A stretch of DNA of 64,000 nucleotides. Source: Flexithrix dorotheae DSM 6795 (GTDB taxonomy: Bacteria > Bacteroidota > Bacteroidia > Cytophagales > Flammeovirgaceae). Below are positions 27,260-35,930 of the stretch, piece by piece. The position numbers were made by a program, and so were the translations under genes. The stretch's first letter is position 1. Each line of letters starts with the position of its first letter. The DNA is taken from assembly GCF_000379765.1 (NCBI RefSeq), contig NZ_KB903444.1, positions 62,001-126,000 of the forward strand, in the 5' to 3' direction. The notes beneath the pieces are model-generated. The model was not told the origin of the DNA and searched no databases. It saw nothing but the letters and a program-made list of their open reading frames with translations.

Positions 27260-28777
27260 ATGATAAATTCAAATACCAATAAAATCTGGCCTTTTATTCT
27301 GTCATTTCTCATGATAGTGGCCTGTACAGATGAGTTTGATGAAATTAATACGAATCCTAATGTTCCGGAACAAGTAAATAATCCGGGTTTATTATTACCT
27401 GCCATTATCAGGGGAACAATGAACGACCATTTTACAGGATCCTGGAGAAGAGGGGCAGTCGTTTCAGATTATCTGGCCAATCAATTTGTGAGTGCCTTCG
27501 ACTGGACACCATCTGATGCCAATGAATACTTCTTTTGGGATTTTTATGGCGAACTCAGAGACGTACAGAATATGATTGAAATTTCGGAAGAAAATGAGTT
27601 CCTGAATTACAAGGGGATTGCTTTGGTTTACCGTTCCTTTTTGTTTCAGTCACTTACCGATATCTATGGTGATATTCCTTACTCAGAGGCTATAAAGGCT
27701 AAATCTGGAAATATTAATTTCCCGAAATACGATACACAGGAAGCGATATACAGCGGAATTTTAGCAGATTTGGAAGAAGCCAATAGCATCTTAGGAACTG
27801 GTAGTGAATCCGTTACAGGAGATATTTTGTATAATGGTGACCTTTTAAACTGGAGGAAATTTGCCAATGGTTTACAACTCAGAATTTTACTTCGCCAATC
27901 CAAAAGAAAAGATCCCACTGCCGATATGCAAAGGATTTTAGGCGATCCAGACAAATATCCATTGTTTACCTCTCATGAAGATCAGGCCGCTTTACAATAC
28001 CTGGAAGAACTGGGGAATGAGTTCCCTAGGTATCGGGTAACCGTAGGATCTTTTGGTGGAACTACGCACATTTCTACCACTTTGGAAAAACAACTGAAAG
28101 ATTTAAATGATCCCCGATTGTATGTTTTTGCACAACCAACTCCGGCTACGGTTGGAACGGCAAATCCGGAATATTTAGGAGTTCCAAATGGCATTGTGGA
28201 CGAAGATACCTACAACGGTGGTTCAGCAAATCAATCTCCTCCCGGATTATTATGGGCTCCAATTGACTGGAGTGATGAAGCATCACCCAATGCAGCTCAA
28301 AGCCTTTTGATGACTTATTCAGAACTTCAATTTATTCTGGCTGAATCAGTAGAAAAAGGTTATATCGATGGGGATGCGGAGACTTTTTACATGAATGGGA
28401 TAAAAGATCAGTTTGAGTATTATGCTTCCAGGATTCCCCAAAATTTCTCTTTCCCAACTGCAGCCAATGTGATACCTGATGCAAGTTATTATACCCAGGA
28501 TTTGGTGGCCTACTCAGGTTCTGCAGAAGACAAACTAAAAAAGATCGGTTTACAAAAATGGCTGGCCTTGTTCAATTGTGGTTTTGAAGGCTGGTCGGAA
28601 TGGAGGCGAACGGGAATTCCTGAAATTACACCTGGTCCCAATAGTACCGGAGTAATACCCTTGCGACATTTCTATCCATTATCTGAGAGTAATCTCAACA
28701 ATAAAAATTATTCAGATGCAAATGCCAGACAGGGGGCAGATGTCCTTCAAACCAAAGTCTGGTGGGATGTAGACTAA
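27260..28777 (+). CDS. SusD/RagB-family lipoprotein, SusD-like_2 type (locus 1)
   Basis: A 505-residue surface lipoprotein with lipobox Cys22 (FLMIVACTDEF) and the SusD-like_2 N-terminus INTNPNVPEQVNNPGLLLPAIIRG. Helical TPR-like segments bind the SusC barrel, and the C-terminus has the typical 'LQKWLALFNCGFEGWSEWRRTG' and 'RHFYPLSESNLN' motifs. It acts as a hinged lid and substrate-binding partner of the SusC 27 bp upstream. Confidence 0.92.
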   Translation: MINSNTNKIWPFILSFLMIVACTDEFDEINTNPNVPEQVNNPGLLLPAIIRGTMNDHFTGSWRRGAVVSDYLANQFVSAFDWTPSDANEYFFWDFYGELRDVQNMIEISEENEFLNYKGIALVYRSFLFQSLTDIYGDIPYSEAIKAKSGNINFPKYDTQEAIYSGILADLEEANSILGTGSESVTGDILYNGDLLNWRKFANGLQLRILLRQSKRKDPTADMQRILGDPDKYPLFTSHEDQAALQYLEELGNEFPRYRVTVGSFGGTTHISTTLEKQLKDLNDPRLYVFAQPTPATVGTANPEYLGVPNGIVDEDTYNGGSANQSPPGLLWAPIDWSDEASPNAAQSLLMTYSELQFILAESVEKGYIDGDAETFYMNGIKDQFEYYASRIPQNFSFPTAANVIPDASYYTQDLVAYSGSAEDKLKKIGLQKWLALFNCGFEGWSEWRRTGIPEITPGPNSTGVIPLRHFYPLSESNLNNKNYSDANARQGADVLQTKVWWDVD

Positions 28778-28806
28778 ATTTTCAAACTTATAGAAGATAA
28801 TTCATT

Positions 28807-31800
28807 ATGAAATACAGGATAAGCTTATTACTCCTATTTTTAATAGGCATTTTTCAATTGGCCTTGGCACAAAATCCGGTGGTCTATTTGCCACTAGACA
28901 ATAACCTGGAAGATGCCAGTGGAAACAGTTTACACGCTCAGGATGCAGGAACTGAATCAACTGTTTTTGTGGAAGATACAGAAAGAGGGAAGGTTGCCAG
29001 TTTTCCCCTTGCTGCCCATGCCCAGTTACCGCTTGATGATAAACTGGCTTTTGGAACAGGCGATTTTAGCTTTGCATTCTGGATTAAAATTGATCCAAAT
29101 ATTCCCATCCCCAGTGACCCGGTGATATTTAGCAATAAAGACTGGGGAAGTGGAGGAAATGTAGGTTGGCTGGTAGCCCTGGATGGAGCTGATGATCCAA
29201 CTTCACACCAATGGACTGTGAACGTAGCAGATGGAACCTCCAGATTAGACTGGGATGCAGATGATAATGACACCCCGGGCTTAAAGGATGGAAAATGGCA
29301 TTTTGTGGCCGTCACTTTCGACAGAGATGCTACTATGAATGTTTATCTGGATGGAGAATTGAAACAAATGGATCCTGCAGATGACTCCAAAAACCTGACC
29401 CTGACACCCGGTACTTTAGATTCTGGATTGCCTTTCACGATTATGCAGGATGGCACGGGGGCTTACAGTGCAGATTTTGCTGCGTTGCTGGATGATATTC
29501 TTGTGTATGACAGATTATTGTCTGATGCAGAAGTTCTTGACCTGAACAACAATGGTTTTACTGCGGAAGAAGATGCTTCATTCGGGGCAAGTTTTTATTT
29601 GCCATTGGATGATAACCTTAACGATGCAAGTGGAAATAATTTGAATGCTACGGATGCAGGTACCGAAAGCACTACTTTCGTAGATGATTCTGAACGGGGA
29701 AAAGTAGCCAGTTTTTCAGCTCCTGCTCATGCGCAATTGCCTTTAGATGATAAAATTGCCATTGGTACCGAAGATTTTAGTTTCGCCTTTTGGGTAAAAA
29801 TTGATGCCAATATTCCTATCCCAAGTGATCCGGTGATCTTGAGCAATAAGGATTGGGGAAGTGGTGGAAATACGGGTTTTTTGGTAGCATTAGATGGTGC
29901 TGATGATCCCACTTCACATCAATGGACCGTGAATGTAGCAGATGGAAATGGCCGGTTGGATTGGGATGCAGATGACAATGCTACTCCTGGATTAAAAGAT
30001 GGGAACTGGCATTTTGTAGCGGTTACTTTTGATAGAGATTCAACAATGAATGTCTACTTCGATGGGGAACTAAAACAAACAGACCCTGCTGATGATTCGA
30101 AAGATTTGACTTTGATTCCCGGAACTTTGGATTCCGGTTTGCCTATCACCATTATGCAGGATGGTACCGGAGCTTATGGGGCTGATTTTGCTGCCTTAAT
30201 GGATGACTTGAGAATGTGGAAGGGGAAAGTTTTAACGAATGAAGAAATCATGGCAGTGTTCAATTTTGAGCCGGACAATGGGGGAAGAGAGGATGACATT
30301 ACCTATGGTGCCCAGGTTTATTTACCGCTCGATGAAAACCTAAATGATTTAAGTGTAAATAAACTTAATGCTACCGATGCTGGAACTGTAAAGGTTTCAT
30401 TTGGTGAAGATACTGAAAGAGGGCTTGTGGGTTTCTTTGATTTGGAAGCGCATGCCACCCTGCCTTTAAGTCCGAAATTAGCCATTGGAAAGAAGGATTT
30501 TAGTGTGGCATTTTGGGTAAAAATAAATGCCGATGTACCTGTACCCAGTGATCCTGTAATTCTAAGTAATAAAGATTGGGGGAGTGGGGGTAACCCAGGA
30601 TTTTTAGTGGCTTTGGATGGGGCCGATGATCCCACTTCACATCAATGGACGGTGAATGTGGCCGATGGTACCTCACGATTGGATTGGGATGCAGATGATA
30701 ACAGTACTCCGGGTTTAAAAGATGGGAAATGGCATTTTGTGGCAGTTACTTTTGACAGAGATTCTACCATGAATGTTTATTTTGATGGAGAATTGAAACA
30801 GTCTGATCCTGCGGAAGATTCTAAAAATTTAAGTTTACTAACAGGTGAGCTCGATTCTGGATTACCAATTACCATTATGCAGGATGGTACTGGAGCTTAC
30901 GGAGCCGATTTTGCGGCTATGTTGGATGATATTCGAATTTGGGTAGGAGAGGCTATTTCGCCAAAAGATGTACTCGCCATTTACAATCCCAATGATAAAT
31001 CGTATGAAGCAGATGTGTTTTTACCTTTAAATGAAAACCTGAATGACATAAGCGGCAATGGCTTACATGGAACTGATAAAGGAAGTGAACCTACTCAATT
31101 TGTAGTGGATGATACACGGGGTTTAGTTGCTGAATTCCCGGTAGCAGCTCATGCACAATTGCCATTAGATCAGCAATTAAATTTTGGAGCAGAGGATTTT
31201 AGCGTAGGTTTTTGGGTGAGAATTGATCCTAATGCACCTATTCCCGGTGATCCTGTGATTATTGGAAACAAGGATTGGGGAAGTGGTGGAAATGCCGGTT
31301 TTTTGGTAGCGCTCGATGGGGCAGATGATCCTTCGTCCCACTTGTGGACGGTGAATGCGGCTGATGGGGCAGGCTCCAGATTAGATTGGGATGCGGACGA
31401 TAATGAAACTCCGGGATTAAAGGATGGGAACTGGCATTTTGTTTTGGTTGCTTTTGATCGGGATGAAACAATGAATGTTTATTTTGATGGTGAATTGAAA
31501 CAAAGTGATCCTGCTGATGATTCAAAAAACCTGGGTTTAATTCCGGGAAATTTACATGCTGATTTGCCTTTTACCATCATGCAGGATGCTACTGGTGGCT
31601 ATGGTGATGATTTTGCTGCAAGGTTAGATAATATCAGGATTTGGAATAGGGTGGTAAATGCAGGAGAAGTGGCTAATATTTTTGAAAACGACAAAGGCAA
31701 TACTACCAATGGAGGTGATGATGGAGGAATAATATTAGGCTTTGAAGAAGAACCACAACCTTTGCAATTGGTAGCTTATCCAAATCCATTTCAATCTGAA

Positions 31801-32025
31801 ACCAGGCTTACTTACAAATTGGAAAAAGCCGGTCCGGTGAAGCTCTCCATTTACAATACTGCTGGACAGGAAATAAAAAATCTGGTTGAAAAAAATCAGT
31901 TACCGGGTGACTATACTTATACCTGGAATGCCTCCGGATTTAATCCAGGGCTTTACATATTCAGGCTGGAAACTTCATCTCAGTTGATCACAGGGAAATT
32001 GTTATTATCTACCAACGGGAATTAA
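28807..32025 (+). CDS. Secreted protein with four tandem LamG domains and T9SS signal
   Basis: A 1072-residue exported protein. The signal peptide ends near FQLALAQ. Four concanavalin/LamG-like domains of about 230-240 residues begin near residues 24, 261, 502 and 735, each with 'YLPLD.NL.D.S.N.L' at the start and 'NKDWGSGGN.GFLVALDGADD', 'WHFVAVTFDRD.TMNVYFDGELKQ' and 'FTIMQD.TG.Y' inside. Residues about 990-1072 are a T9SS sorting domain (AYPNPFQSETRL, PGLYIFRLETSSQLI). No catalytic domain is visible. It probably binds a glycan at the cell surface for the SusCD pair just upstream. The copies are very similar, suggesting fairly recent duplication. Confidence 0.88.
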   Translation: MKYRISLLLLFLIGIFQLALAQNPVVYLPLDNNLEDASGNSLHAQDAGTESTVFVEDTERGKVASFPLAAHAQLPLDDKLAFGTGDFSFAFWIKIDPNIPIPSDPVIFSNKDWGSGGNVGWLVALDGADDPTSHQWTVNVADGTSRLDWDADDNDTPGLKDGKWHFVAVTFDRDATMNVYLDGELKQMDPADDSKNLTLTPGTLDSGLPFTIMQDGTGAYSADFAALLDDILVYDRLLSDAEVLDLNNNGFTAEEDASFGASFYLPLDDNLNDASGNNLNATDAGTESTTFVDDSERGKVASFSAPAHAQLPLDDKIAIGTEDFSFAFWVKIDANIPIPSDPVILSNKDWGSGGNTGFLVALDGADDPTSHQWTVNVADGNGRLDWDADDNATPGLKDGNWHFVAVTFDRDSTMNVYFDGELKQTDPADDSKDLTLIPGTLDSGLPITIMQDGTGAYGADFAALMDDLRMWKGKVLTNEEIMAVFNFEPDNGGREDDITYGAQVYLPLDENLNDLSVNKLNATDAGTVKVSFGEDTERGLVGFFDLEAHATLPLSPKLAIGKKDFSVAFWVKINADVPVPSDPVILSNKDWGSGGNPGFLVALDGADDPTSHQWTVNVADGTSRLDWDADDNSTPGLKDGKWHFVAVTFDRDSTMNVYFDGELKQSDPAEDSKNLSLLTGELDSGLPITIMQDGTGAYGADFAAMLDDIRIWVGEAISPKDVLAIYNPNDKSYEADVFLPLNENLNDISGNGLHGTDKGSEPTQFVVDDTRGLVAEFPVAAHAQLPLDQQLNFGAEDFSVGFWVRIDPNAPIPGDPVIIGNKDWGSGGNAGFLVALDGADDPSSHLWTVNAADGAGSRLDWDADDNETPGLKDGNWHFVLVAFDRDETMNVYFDGELKQSDPADDSKNLGLIPGNLHADLPFTIMQDATGGYGDDFAARLDNIRIWNRVVNAGEVANIFENDKGNTTNGGDDGGIILGFEEEPQPLQLVAYPNPFQSETRLTYKLEKAGPVKLSIYNTAGQEIKNLVEKNQLPGDYTYTWNASGFNPGLYIFRLETSSQLITGKLLLSTNGN
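28876..31690 (+). repeat. Four tandem coding repeats of about 700 bp (LamG units)
   Basis: Units start near 28876, 29587, 30310 and 31009 and encode near-identical LamG domains. The shared protein signature GADDPTSHQWTVN-ADG occurs in three units, and the fourth reads GADDPSSHLWTVN. Boundaries are approximate. Confidence 0.8.
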
Positions 32026-32078
32026 AAAGACCAGATGGATTTGAAAAAAATTATTGATAAAAATCAAAAAATTAAAAT

Positions 32079-32540
32079 ATGAAACGATTAAAACTATTCT
32101 TTTTCCTGATAACTATGGGAATGTTGATAGGCTGTGATGAGGATAATTCGGGTAATATTCTTGATATCGAACTCACCGCCCAACAAGAAGCTGCTGTTTC
32201 CCTTAGAGGAAAATGGAGTTCACCTTCGGATATTTCCCTACCATTTGGCACAACACCAACTGTGCTCAATGATTTACTAGTGGAATTCAGGATTGATAAT
32301 GATTACAATCCTGGTACTTTTTCAGTAGAAGGTGCAGATTATTTTTTTAAAACTGAAGATGCTTTCTGGAGTTGGGAAGAAGGATCTTCAGAAGATGTTG
32401 TGTTATCTAATGTCTCTCCTGTAACCAAAATTAAAGTAATGAAAGAAGGTGTAAAAATACGTCTCACTTTTAATTACTCCAATGGAAGAGTTACCGGAGT
32501 AGGTGAATACGGAGTCACCTTAAATAAAATTTCACCCTAA
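32079..32540 (+). CDS. Small lipoprotein of unknown function (locus 1)
   Basis: A 153-residue protein with a signal peptide and lipobox ending at Cys19 (MGMLIGCDED). The mature part is rich in beta-strand-like segments (ALSLRG-type start, VLNDLLVEFRIDN, KIKVMKEGVKIRLTFNYSNGRVTGVGEYGVTLNKI), consistent with a small beta-barrel or beta-sandwich. It lies 53 bp after the LamG gene and is followed by a terminator, so it closes the locus 1 operon. No family was recognised. It may bind the imported substrate. Confidence 0.75.
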   Translation: MKRLKLFFFLITMGMLIGCDEDNSGNILDIELTAQQEAAVSLRGKWSSPSDISLPFGTTPTVLNDLLVEFRIDNDYNPGTFSVEGADYFFKTEDAFWSWEEGSSEDVVLSNVSPVTKIKVMKEGVKIRLTFNYSNGRVTGVGEYGVTLNKISP

Positions 32541-32560
32541 TCTTGTTAATAATTTAAGTA

Positions 32561-32590
32561 CAAAAAGCCCTCATGGGGCTTTTTGCTTTT
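32561..32590 (+). terminator. Rho-independent terminator at the end of locus 1
   Basis: CAAAAAGCCC pairs with GGGCTTTTTG around a short loop, followed by a T-rich run (CTTTTATTT). It ends the SusCD/LamG transcript and separates it from the phosphodiesterase gene 36 bp further on, or acts as an attenuator. Confidence 0.85.
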
Positions 32591-32625
32591 ATTTCCCAAC
32601 CCTCAATTTTTTTTTAAATCTGATT

Positions 32626-34305
32626 ATGAAAAATATCCTCACAATTTTAGTAGGACTGTTCATTTTTTCCTGCTCAAACCCCCAAAATGTTGAAGAATCG
32701 CAGGTACCTGTAAAAAGACAACTTGCTCAACACGTAATTGTAATTGGTGTAGATGGTATGAGTCCAAATGGCATCATGAATGCCAATACCCCAAATATCG
32801 ATTTTTTAATTAAAAATGGCGCTTCTACCTTGAATGCCAGGGCAGTTTTACCCACCAGTAGTAGCCCGAATTGGGCTTCTATGATAATGGGAGCAGGTCC
32901 GGAACAGCATGGCATAACTTCCAATAGTTGGGAGAGGGATGAACATACCCTGCTTCCAGTATCCACTGGAATTGAGGATATTTTCCCAACAATTTTTGGG
33001 GTGCTGCATGAACAAAGACCAGAAGCTGAAATTGGAACAATTTATCATTGGGAGGGTTTTGGCCGTCTGTATGAAAAAAGCGCTGTGGATTATGACAGAC
33101 ACGGGGAAACAGAAGTCATCACTGCTGAACTAGCGGTGGAATACATTGCATCCAAAAAACCGGATTTATGTTTTATCCATTTTGATCATGTGGATGGTGC
33201 AGGGCATCATTATGGGCATGGATCGAAGGAATATTTTGAATCCATTTCTCTGGCTGATTCTTTAATCGGACAGGTTTATACTGCCATTGGAAATGCCGGA
33301 ATTTTGGAAAATACTGTCATTGTGCTTTCTTCCGACCATGGGGGAATAGGTTTCGGTCATGGAGGAGAAACACCAGAAGAAATTACGATTCCATTTGTAC
33401 TCTATGGAAATAAAGTCAAAAAAGGAAGTACCATAAAACATGAAGTTTTCACCTATGATAATGCAGCAACAGTGGCCTTTTTACTGGGGTTAAATCCTCC
33501 CTACGCATGGATTGGCAGACCCGTGAAAAGTGCATTTGAAGGCTATCCGGAGCCAAAAAGTAAAATGATTGTTCAAACTTTGCAGGCCCCGGTCATTTTT
33601 CCTCCGGCCAATATGTATGCCAAAGCAGGAGGATTATTTGTAGATGAAATTCCGAAAGCCAGGATTGAAAGTAATGATTCTACACTAGAAATACGATATA
33701 CTATCAATGGGGAAATTCCTTCCAGAGAGAGCAAGCTTTATGAAGGCCCATTTTCCATCTATGAGACAATGGTATTGCAGGCCAAAGCTTTTGAACAAAC
33801 GGGGGAAGAAAGTCCGGTGAGCAAAGCCTATTTCAGAGTGTTAAGAATAGGTGAAGGAAATGGGATAAATTATCAATTATTTAAAGGAACTGATTGGGAG
33901 AATATTCCTGAAATGGATAATTTGAAGTCTCATGAATCTGGGGAATTATTTGAGTTTGCTTTGCCTAAAGCTTATGTTGAAGGTAATCCGGGGCAATTTG
34001 CCATGACATTTGAAAGCTGGATATCCATAGATAAGGAAGGGAAATATACCTTCTATACTTATTCGGATGATGGCAGTATTTTATACATTAATGATAAGAA
34101 AATTGTGGATAATGGTGGGCAGCATGGAGTAATTGAAAGTAGTGGAGCAATCGAATTAAAGCCGGGAAAGCATAAAATTAAAGTTGATTATTTTAACCAT
34201 GGTGGTGGGGCATGGTTGGAGGTTTTCATGAAAGGGCCGGGGATACCCAAACAAATTTTGCCGCCTAATAGATTATTTCTAAACAATACCAATTCAAAAA
34301 TCTGA
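32626..34305 (+). CDS. Alkaline-phosphatase-superfamily phosphodiesterase lipoprotein with PA14 domain
   Basis: A 559-residue lipoprotein (lipobox LFIFSC16). Residues about 35-300 are a type I phosphodiesterase / nucleotide pyrophosphatase domain: metal site GVDGM (D43), nucleophile region PTSSSPNWASMIMG with S79 in the nucleophile position by spacing, HGI at 95-97, then HFDHVDGAGHHYGHG and SSDHGG near 200-245. A chitobiase-like beta-sandwich (about 325-410) and a PA14 carbohydrate-binding-type domain (about 415-545, FYTYSDDGSILYI) follow. It would cleave phosphate or phosphonate (di)esters on the cell surface; the substrate is not known. The PhnZ-like gene starts 17 bp after its stop, so the two are cotranscribed. 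Confidence 0.85.
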   Translation: MKNILTILVGLFIFSCSNPQNVEESQVPVKRQLAQHVIVIGVDGMSPNGIMNANTPNIDFLIKNGASTLNARAVLPTSSSPNWASMIMGAGPEQHGITSNSWERDEHTLLPVSTGIEDIFPTIFGVLHEQRPEAEIGTIYHWEGFGRLYEKSAVDYDRHGETEVITAELAVEYIASKKPDLCFIHFDHVDGAGHHYGHGSKEYFESISLADSLIGQVYTAIGNAGILENTVIVLSSDHGGIGFGHGGETPEEITIPFVLYGNKVKKGSTIKHEVFTYDNAATVAFLLGLNPPYAWIGRPVKSAFEGYPEPKSKMIVQTLQAPVIFPPANMYAKAGGLFVDEIPKARIESNDSTLEIRYTINGEIPSRESKLYEGPFSIYETMVLQAKAFEQTGEESPVSKAYFRVLRIGEGNGINYQLFKGTDWENIPEMDNLKSHESGELFEFALPKAYVEGNPGQFAMTFESWISIDKEGKYTFYTYSDDGSILYINDKKIVDNGGQHGVIESSGAIELKPGKHKIKVDYFNHGGGAWLEVFMKGPGIPKQILPPNRLFLNNTNSKI

Positions 34306-34322
34306 TTCAAATTTTAGCTATT

Positions 34323-34925
34323 ATGGAGCAATTCGATTTTGAGAAAATTAATGAGATAGTAACCTATTCCAAAGACAAAGCCGAAATTGCCGGAGCTTTG
34401 TGCCAGTTTCTGAAATCTGTAGGTAGTTTGCATCTCGATGAAATAATTACACAATACGAACATGGAATCCAAACTGCAGTTTTAGCCAAAAAAGAAGCAG
34501 GAAATGCCAGTTTAATAACTGCAGCTTTGCTTCACGATATTGGCCACTTAGTTACCGGAAAAGAAGAGGAATTACCAGATTTCCGGGAGGTGGATCTGGA
34601 ACATGAACAAATAGCTGTCGATTTTCTAAAGAGAATTTATCCTCCTGCGGTGTTAGAACCTATAAGGTTACATGTGGATGCCAAACGGTATATTTGCACA
34701 GTGGATCAGCAATATTTCGATTTTCTATCCCCGGCTTCAAAAAATAGCCTTGAGCTACAGGGAGGTCGGTTTTCATCGTTGGAAAAAGAACTTTTTGAGG
34801 AAAACGAATTCTTTAGAGAAGCGGTGTTGTTGAGGAAATGGGATGATAGGGCAAAAGTGGAAAATCTCGAAATTCCTGACATCATGGAATTTAAATCTTA
34901 TCTGGAGGAGAGCATTATTATTTGA
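34323..34925 (+). CDS. PhnZ-like HD-domain oxygenase (phosphonate-degradation family)
   Basis: A 200-residue cytoplasmic HD-domain protein matching the phosphonate-degradation HD oxygenase family (PhnZ-like). Motifs: YEHGIQTA with metal ligand H47, ALLHDIGHL (H71-D72, H75), LEHE (H94), LHVDAKRY (H117, K121), YFDFLSPASKNSLELQGG and LRKWDDRAK (about 170-178). PhnZ uses a mixed-valent di-iron centre to split the C-P bond of hydroxy-2-aminoethylphosphonate. Seven residues before the first metal His lies E40, matching the substrate-binding Glu of PhnZ, while the Tyr three residues earlier is replaced by H37, so the substrate may differ. Linked to the phosphodiesterase 17 bp upstream. Function as a C-P bond oxygenase is an inference from family. 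Confidence 0.8.
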   Translation: MEQFDFEKINEIVTYSKDKAEIAGALCQFLKSVGSLHLDEIITQYEHGIQTAVLAKKEAGNASLITAALLHDIGHLVTGKEEELPDFREVDLEHEQIAVDFLKRIYPPAVLEPIRLHVDAKRYICTVDQQYFDFLSPASKNSLELQGGRFSSLEKELFEENEFFREAVLLRKWDDRAKVENLEIPDIMEFKSYLEESIII

Positions 34926-34953
34926 AAGTCTGCATAGTACGGGTTTTTAATTC

Positions 34954-34961
34954 TATTTTTG
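34954..34961 (+). promoter_or_regulatory. Putative -7 element
   Basis: TATTTTTG matches TAnnTTTG, about 70 bp upstream of the small membrane protein gene at 35034. No -33 element recognised. Confidence 0.3.
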
Positions 34962-35033
34962 AATGAAGTGATCTTTTAAGCTAAAAGAAATAAAATTAAA
35001 CCTCTTCAATATTAGAATTAAAACTTAATCTCC

Positions 35034-35288
35034 ATGATCTTTGAAATAATTGGCTGGATAGGGACAATTGTGTACATTCTTTCCTACTTTCTATTGAGCA
35101 TAAATAAATTAAAATCACAGAGCATTACTTATCAGGCCATGAATGTTATAGGTGGGTTATGTTTGGTGATCAATGCCATTCACCTGAGTGATGGACCCAC
35201 CTTTTTTCTCAATTTTATCTGGATGCTTATCGGGCTGTTTGCTGTTTTAAACGTGATTAGAAATAGGCGTAGAGTCAGTAATTTTTAA
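35034..35288 (+). CDS. CBU_0592-family small membrane protein
   Basis: An 84-residue protein with three hydrophobic helices (IGWIGTIVYILSYFLLSI, YQAMNVIGGLCLVINAIHL, FFLNFIWMLIGLFAVLNVI). The pattern GWIGTIVYILSY...YQAMNVIGG matches the CBU_0592 family of small membrane proteins of unknown function. It overlaps the convergent TetR gene by about 42 bp at its 3' end. Confidence 0.75.
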   Translation: MIFEIIGWIGTIVYILSYFLLSINKLKSQSITYQAMNVIGGLCLVINAIHLSDGPTFFLNFIWMLIGLFAVLNVIRNRRRVSNF

Positions 35289-35870
35289 CAAATTAATGGC
35301 CTGTTTTTTATAATTTTCCATTTTCTCATCATATTCACTTTCACTATCAACCATACCTAAATAGTAATAGGCTCCTTCCACCATAATGAATATGAGTTCT
35401 GCAGTCTGTTTTGCATTTTCCAATTCAACAGATCCTTCCTCAATACATTTTTGAATGGCTTCGGAAAGCATATTTCGTAAGGAATCATGAAGTTCACGGT
35501 ACTTGTTTTTAATTTTCTGATCCCGGAAAATTAATGCGTAACAACTGTAATACACGCTGTCATCGTATAAATAATTCCATCCTTTTGAAAATAACCTGTC
35601 CAATAGACTGAGTAGGGCCACCAAGGGGTTCTTACCTGAAAAATCCTGTTCCTGATAGATTTGACTGTATTTTTCAAGATTAAATTCTATTAATCCAAAG
35701 ATTAATTCTTCCCTGTTTTTAAAATAATGAATAATTAAACTAGGATTAATTGACATCTTTTTGGCAATTTTTGCGATTGATGTATTTTCCAATCCTTCTA
35801 TTTTGGCAACTTCATAAAAGGCTTCTATTATTTGCTGCCTTCTGATGATGGATATACTTTTTCTTCCCAT
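35247..35870 (-). CDS. TetR/AcrR-family regulator, BetI-like
   Basis: The preferred start is the ATG at 35870 (MGRKSISIIRRQQIIEAF), giving about 207 residues. A longer frame up to 35930 adds 20 residues unlike the family N-terminus. The N-terminal HTH reads TSIAKIAKKMSINPSLIIHYFKNREELIF, and the 'R..Q.IEA....G....SIA.IA' pattern resembles BetI, the choline-responsive repressor. The C-terminal ligand domain is helical and its effector is unknown. It is divergent from the SusC gene of locus 2, whose promoter region holds several palindromes, so it probably controls locus 2 and perhaps the phosphodiesterase/PhnZ-like unit. Confidence 0.82.
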   Translation of the reverse strand: MGRKSISIIRRQQIIEAFYEVAKIEGLENTSIAKIAKKMSINPSLIIHYFKNREELIFGLIEFNLEKYSQIYQEQDFSGKNPLVALLSLLDRLFSKGWNYLYDDSVYYSCYALIFRDQKIKNKYRELHDSLRNMLSEAIQKCIEEGSVELENAKQTAELIFIMVEGAYYYLGMVDSESEYDEKMENYKKQAINLLKITDSTPISNHV

Positions 35871-35930
35871 GATAATGCAAGATAAATCAGAATAATTTTT
35901 TTTCCTAATAAAAATTGATTGAACATTCAT

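Noticed and set aside
28938-31525. Several 60-125 residue antisense frames inside the LamG gene.
   Set aside because: They recur in each repeat unit and mirror the coding strand; they are shadows of the repeated gene.
32626-34305. Sulfatase identity for the alkaline-phosphatase-superfamily lipoprotein.
   Set aside because: The formylglycine motif CxPxR/SxPxR of sulfatases is not seen; the GVDGM, PTSSSPN and HGI motifs fit phosphodiesterase/nucleotide pyrophosphatase-type enzymes.
35871-35930. Longer TetR start adding 20 residues.
   Set aside because: The extra residues do not resemble the TetR/BetI N-terminus, while MGRKSISIIRRQQ fits the family well.
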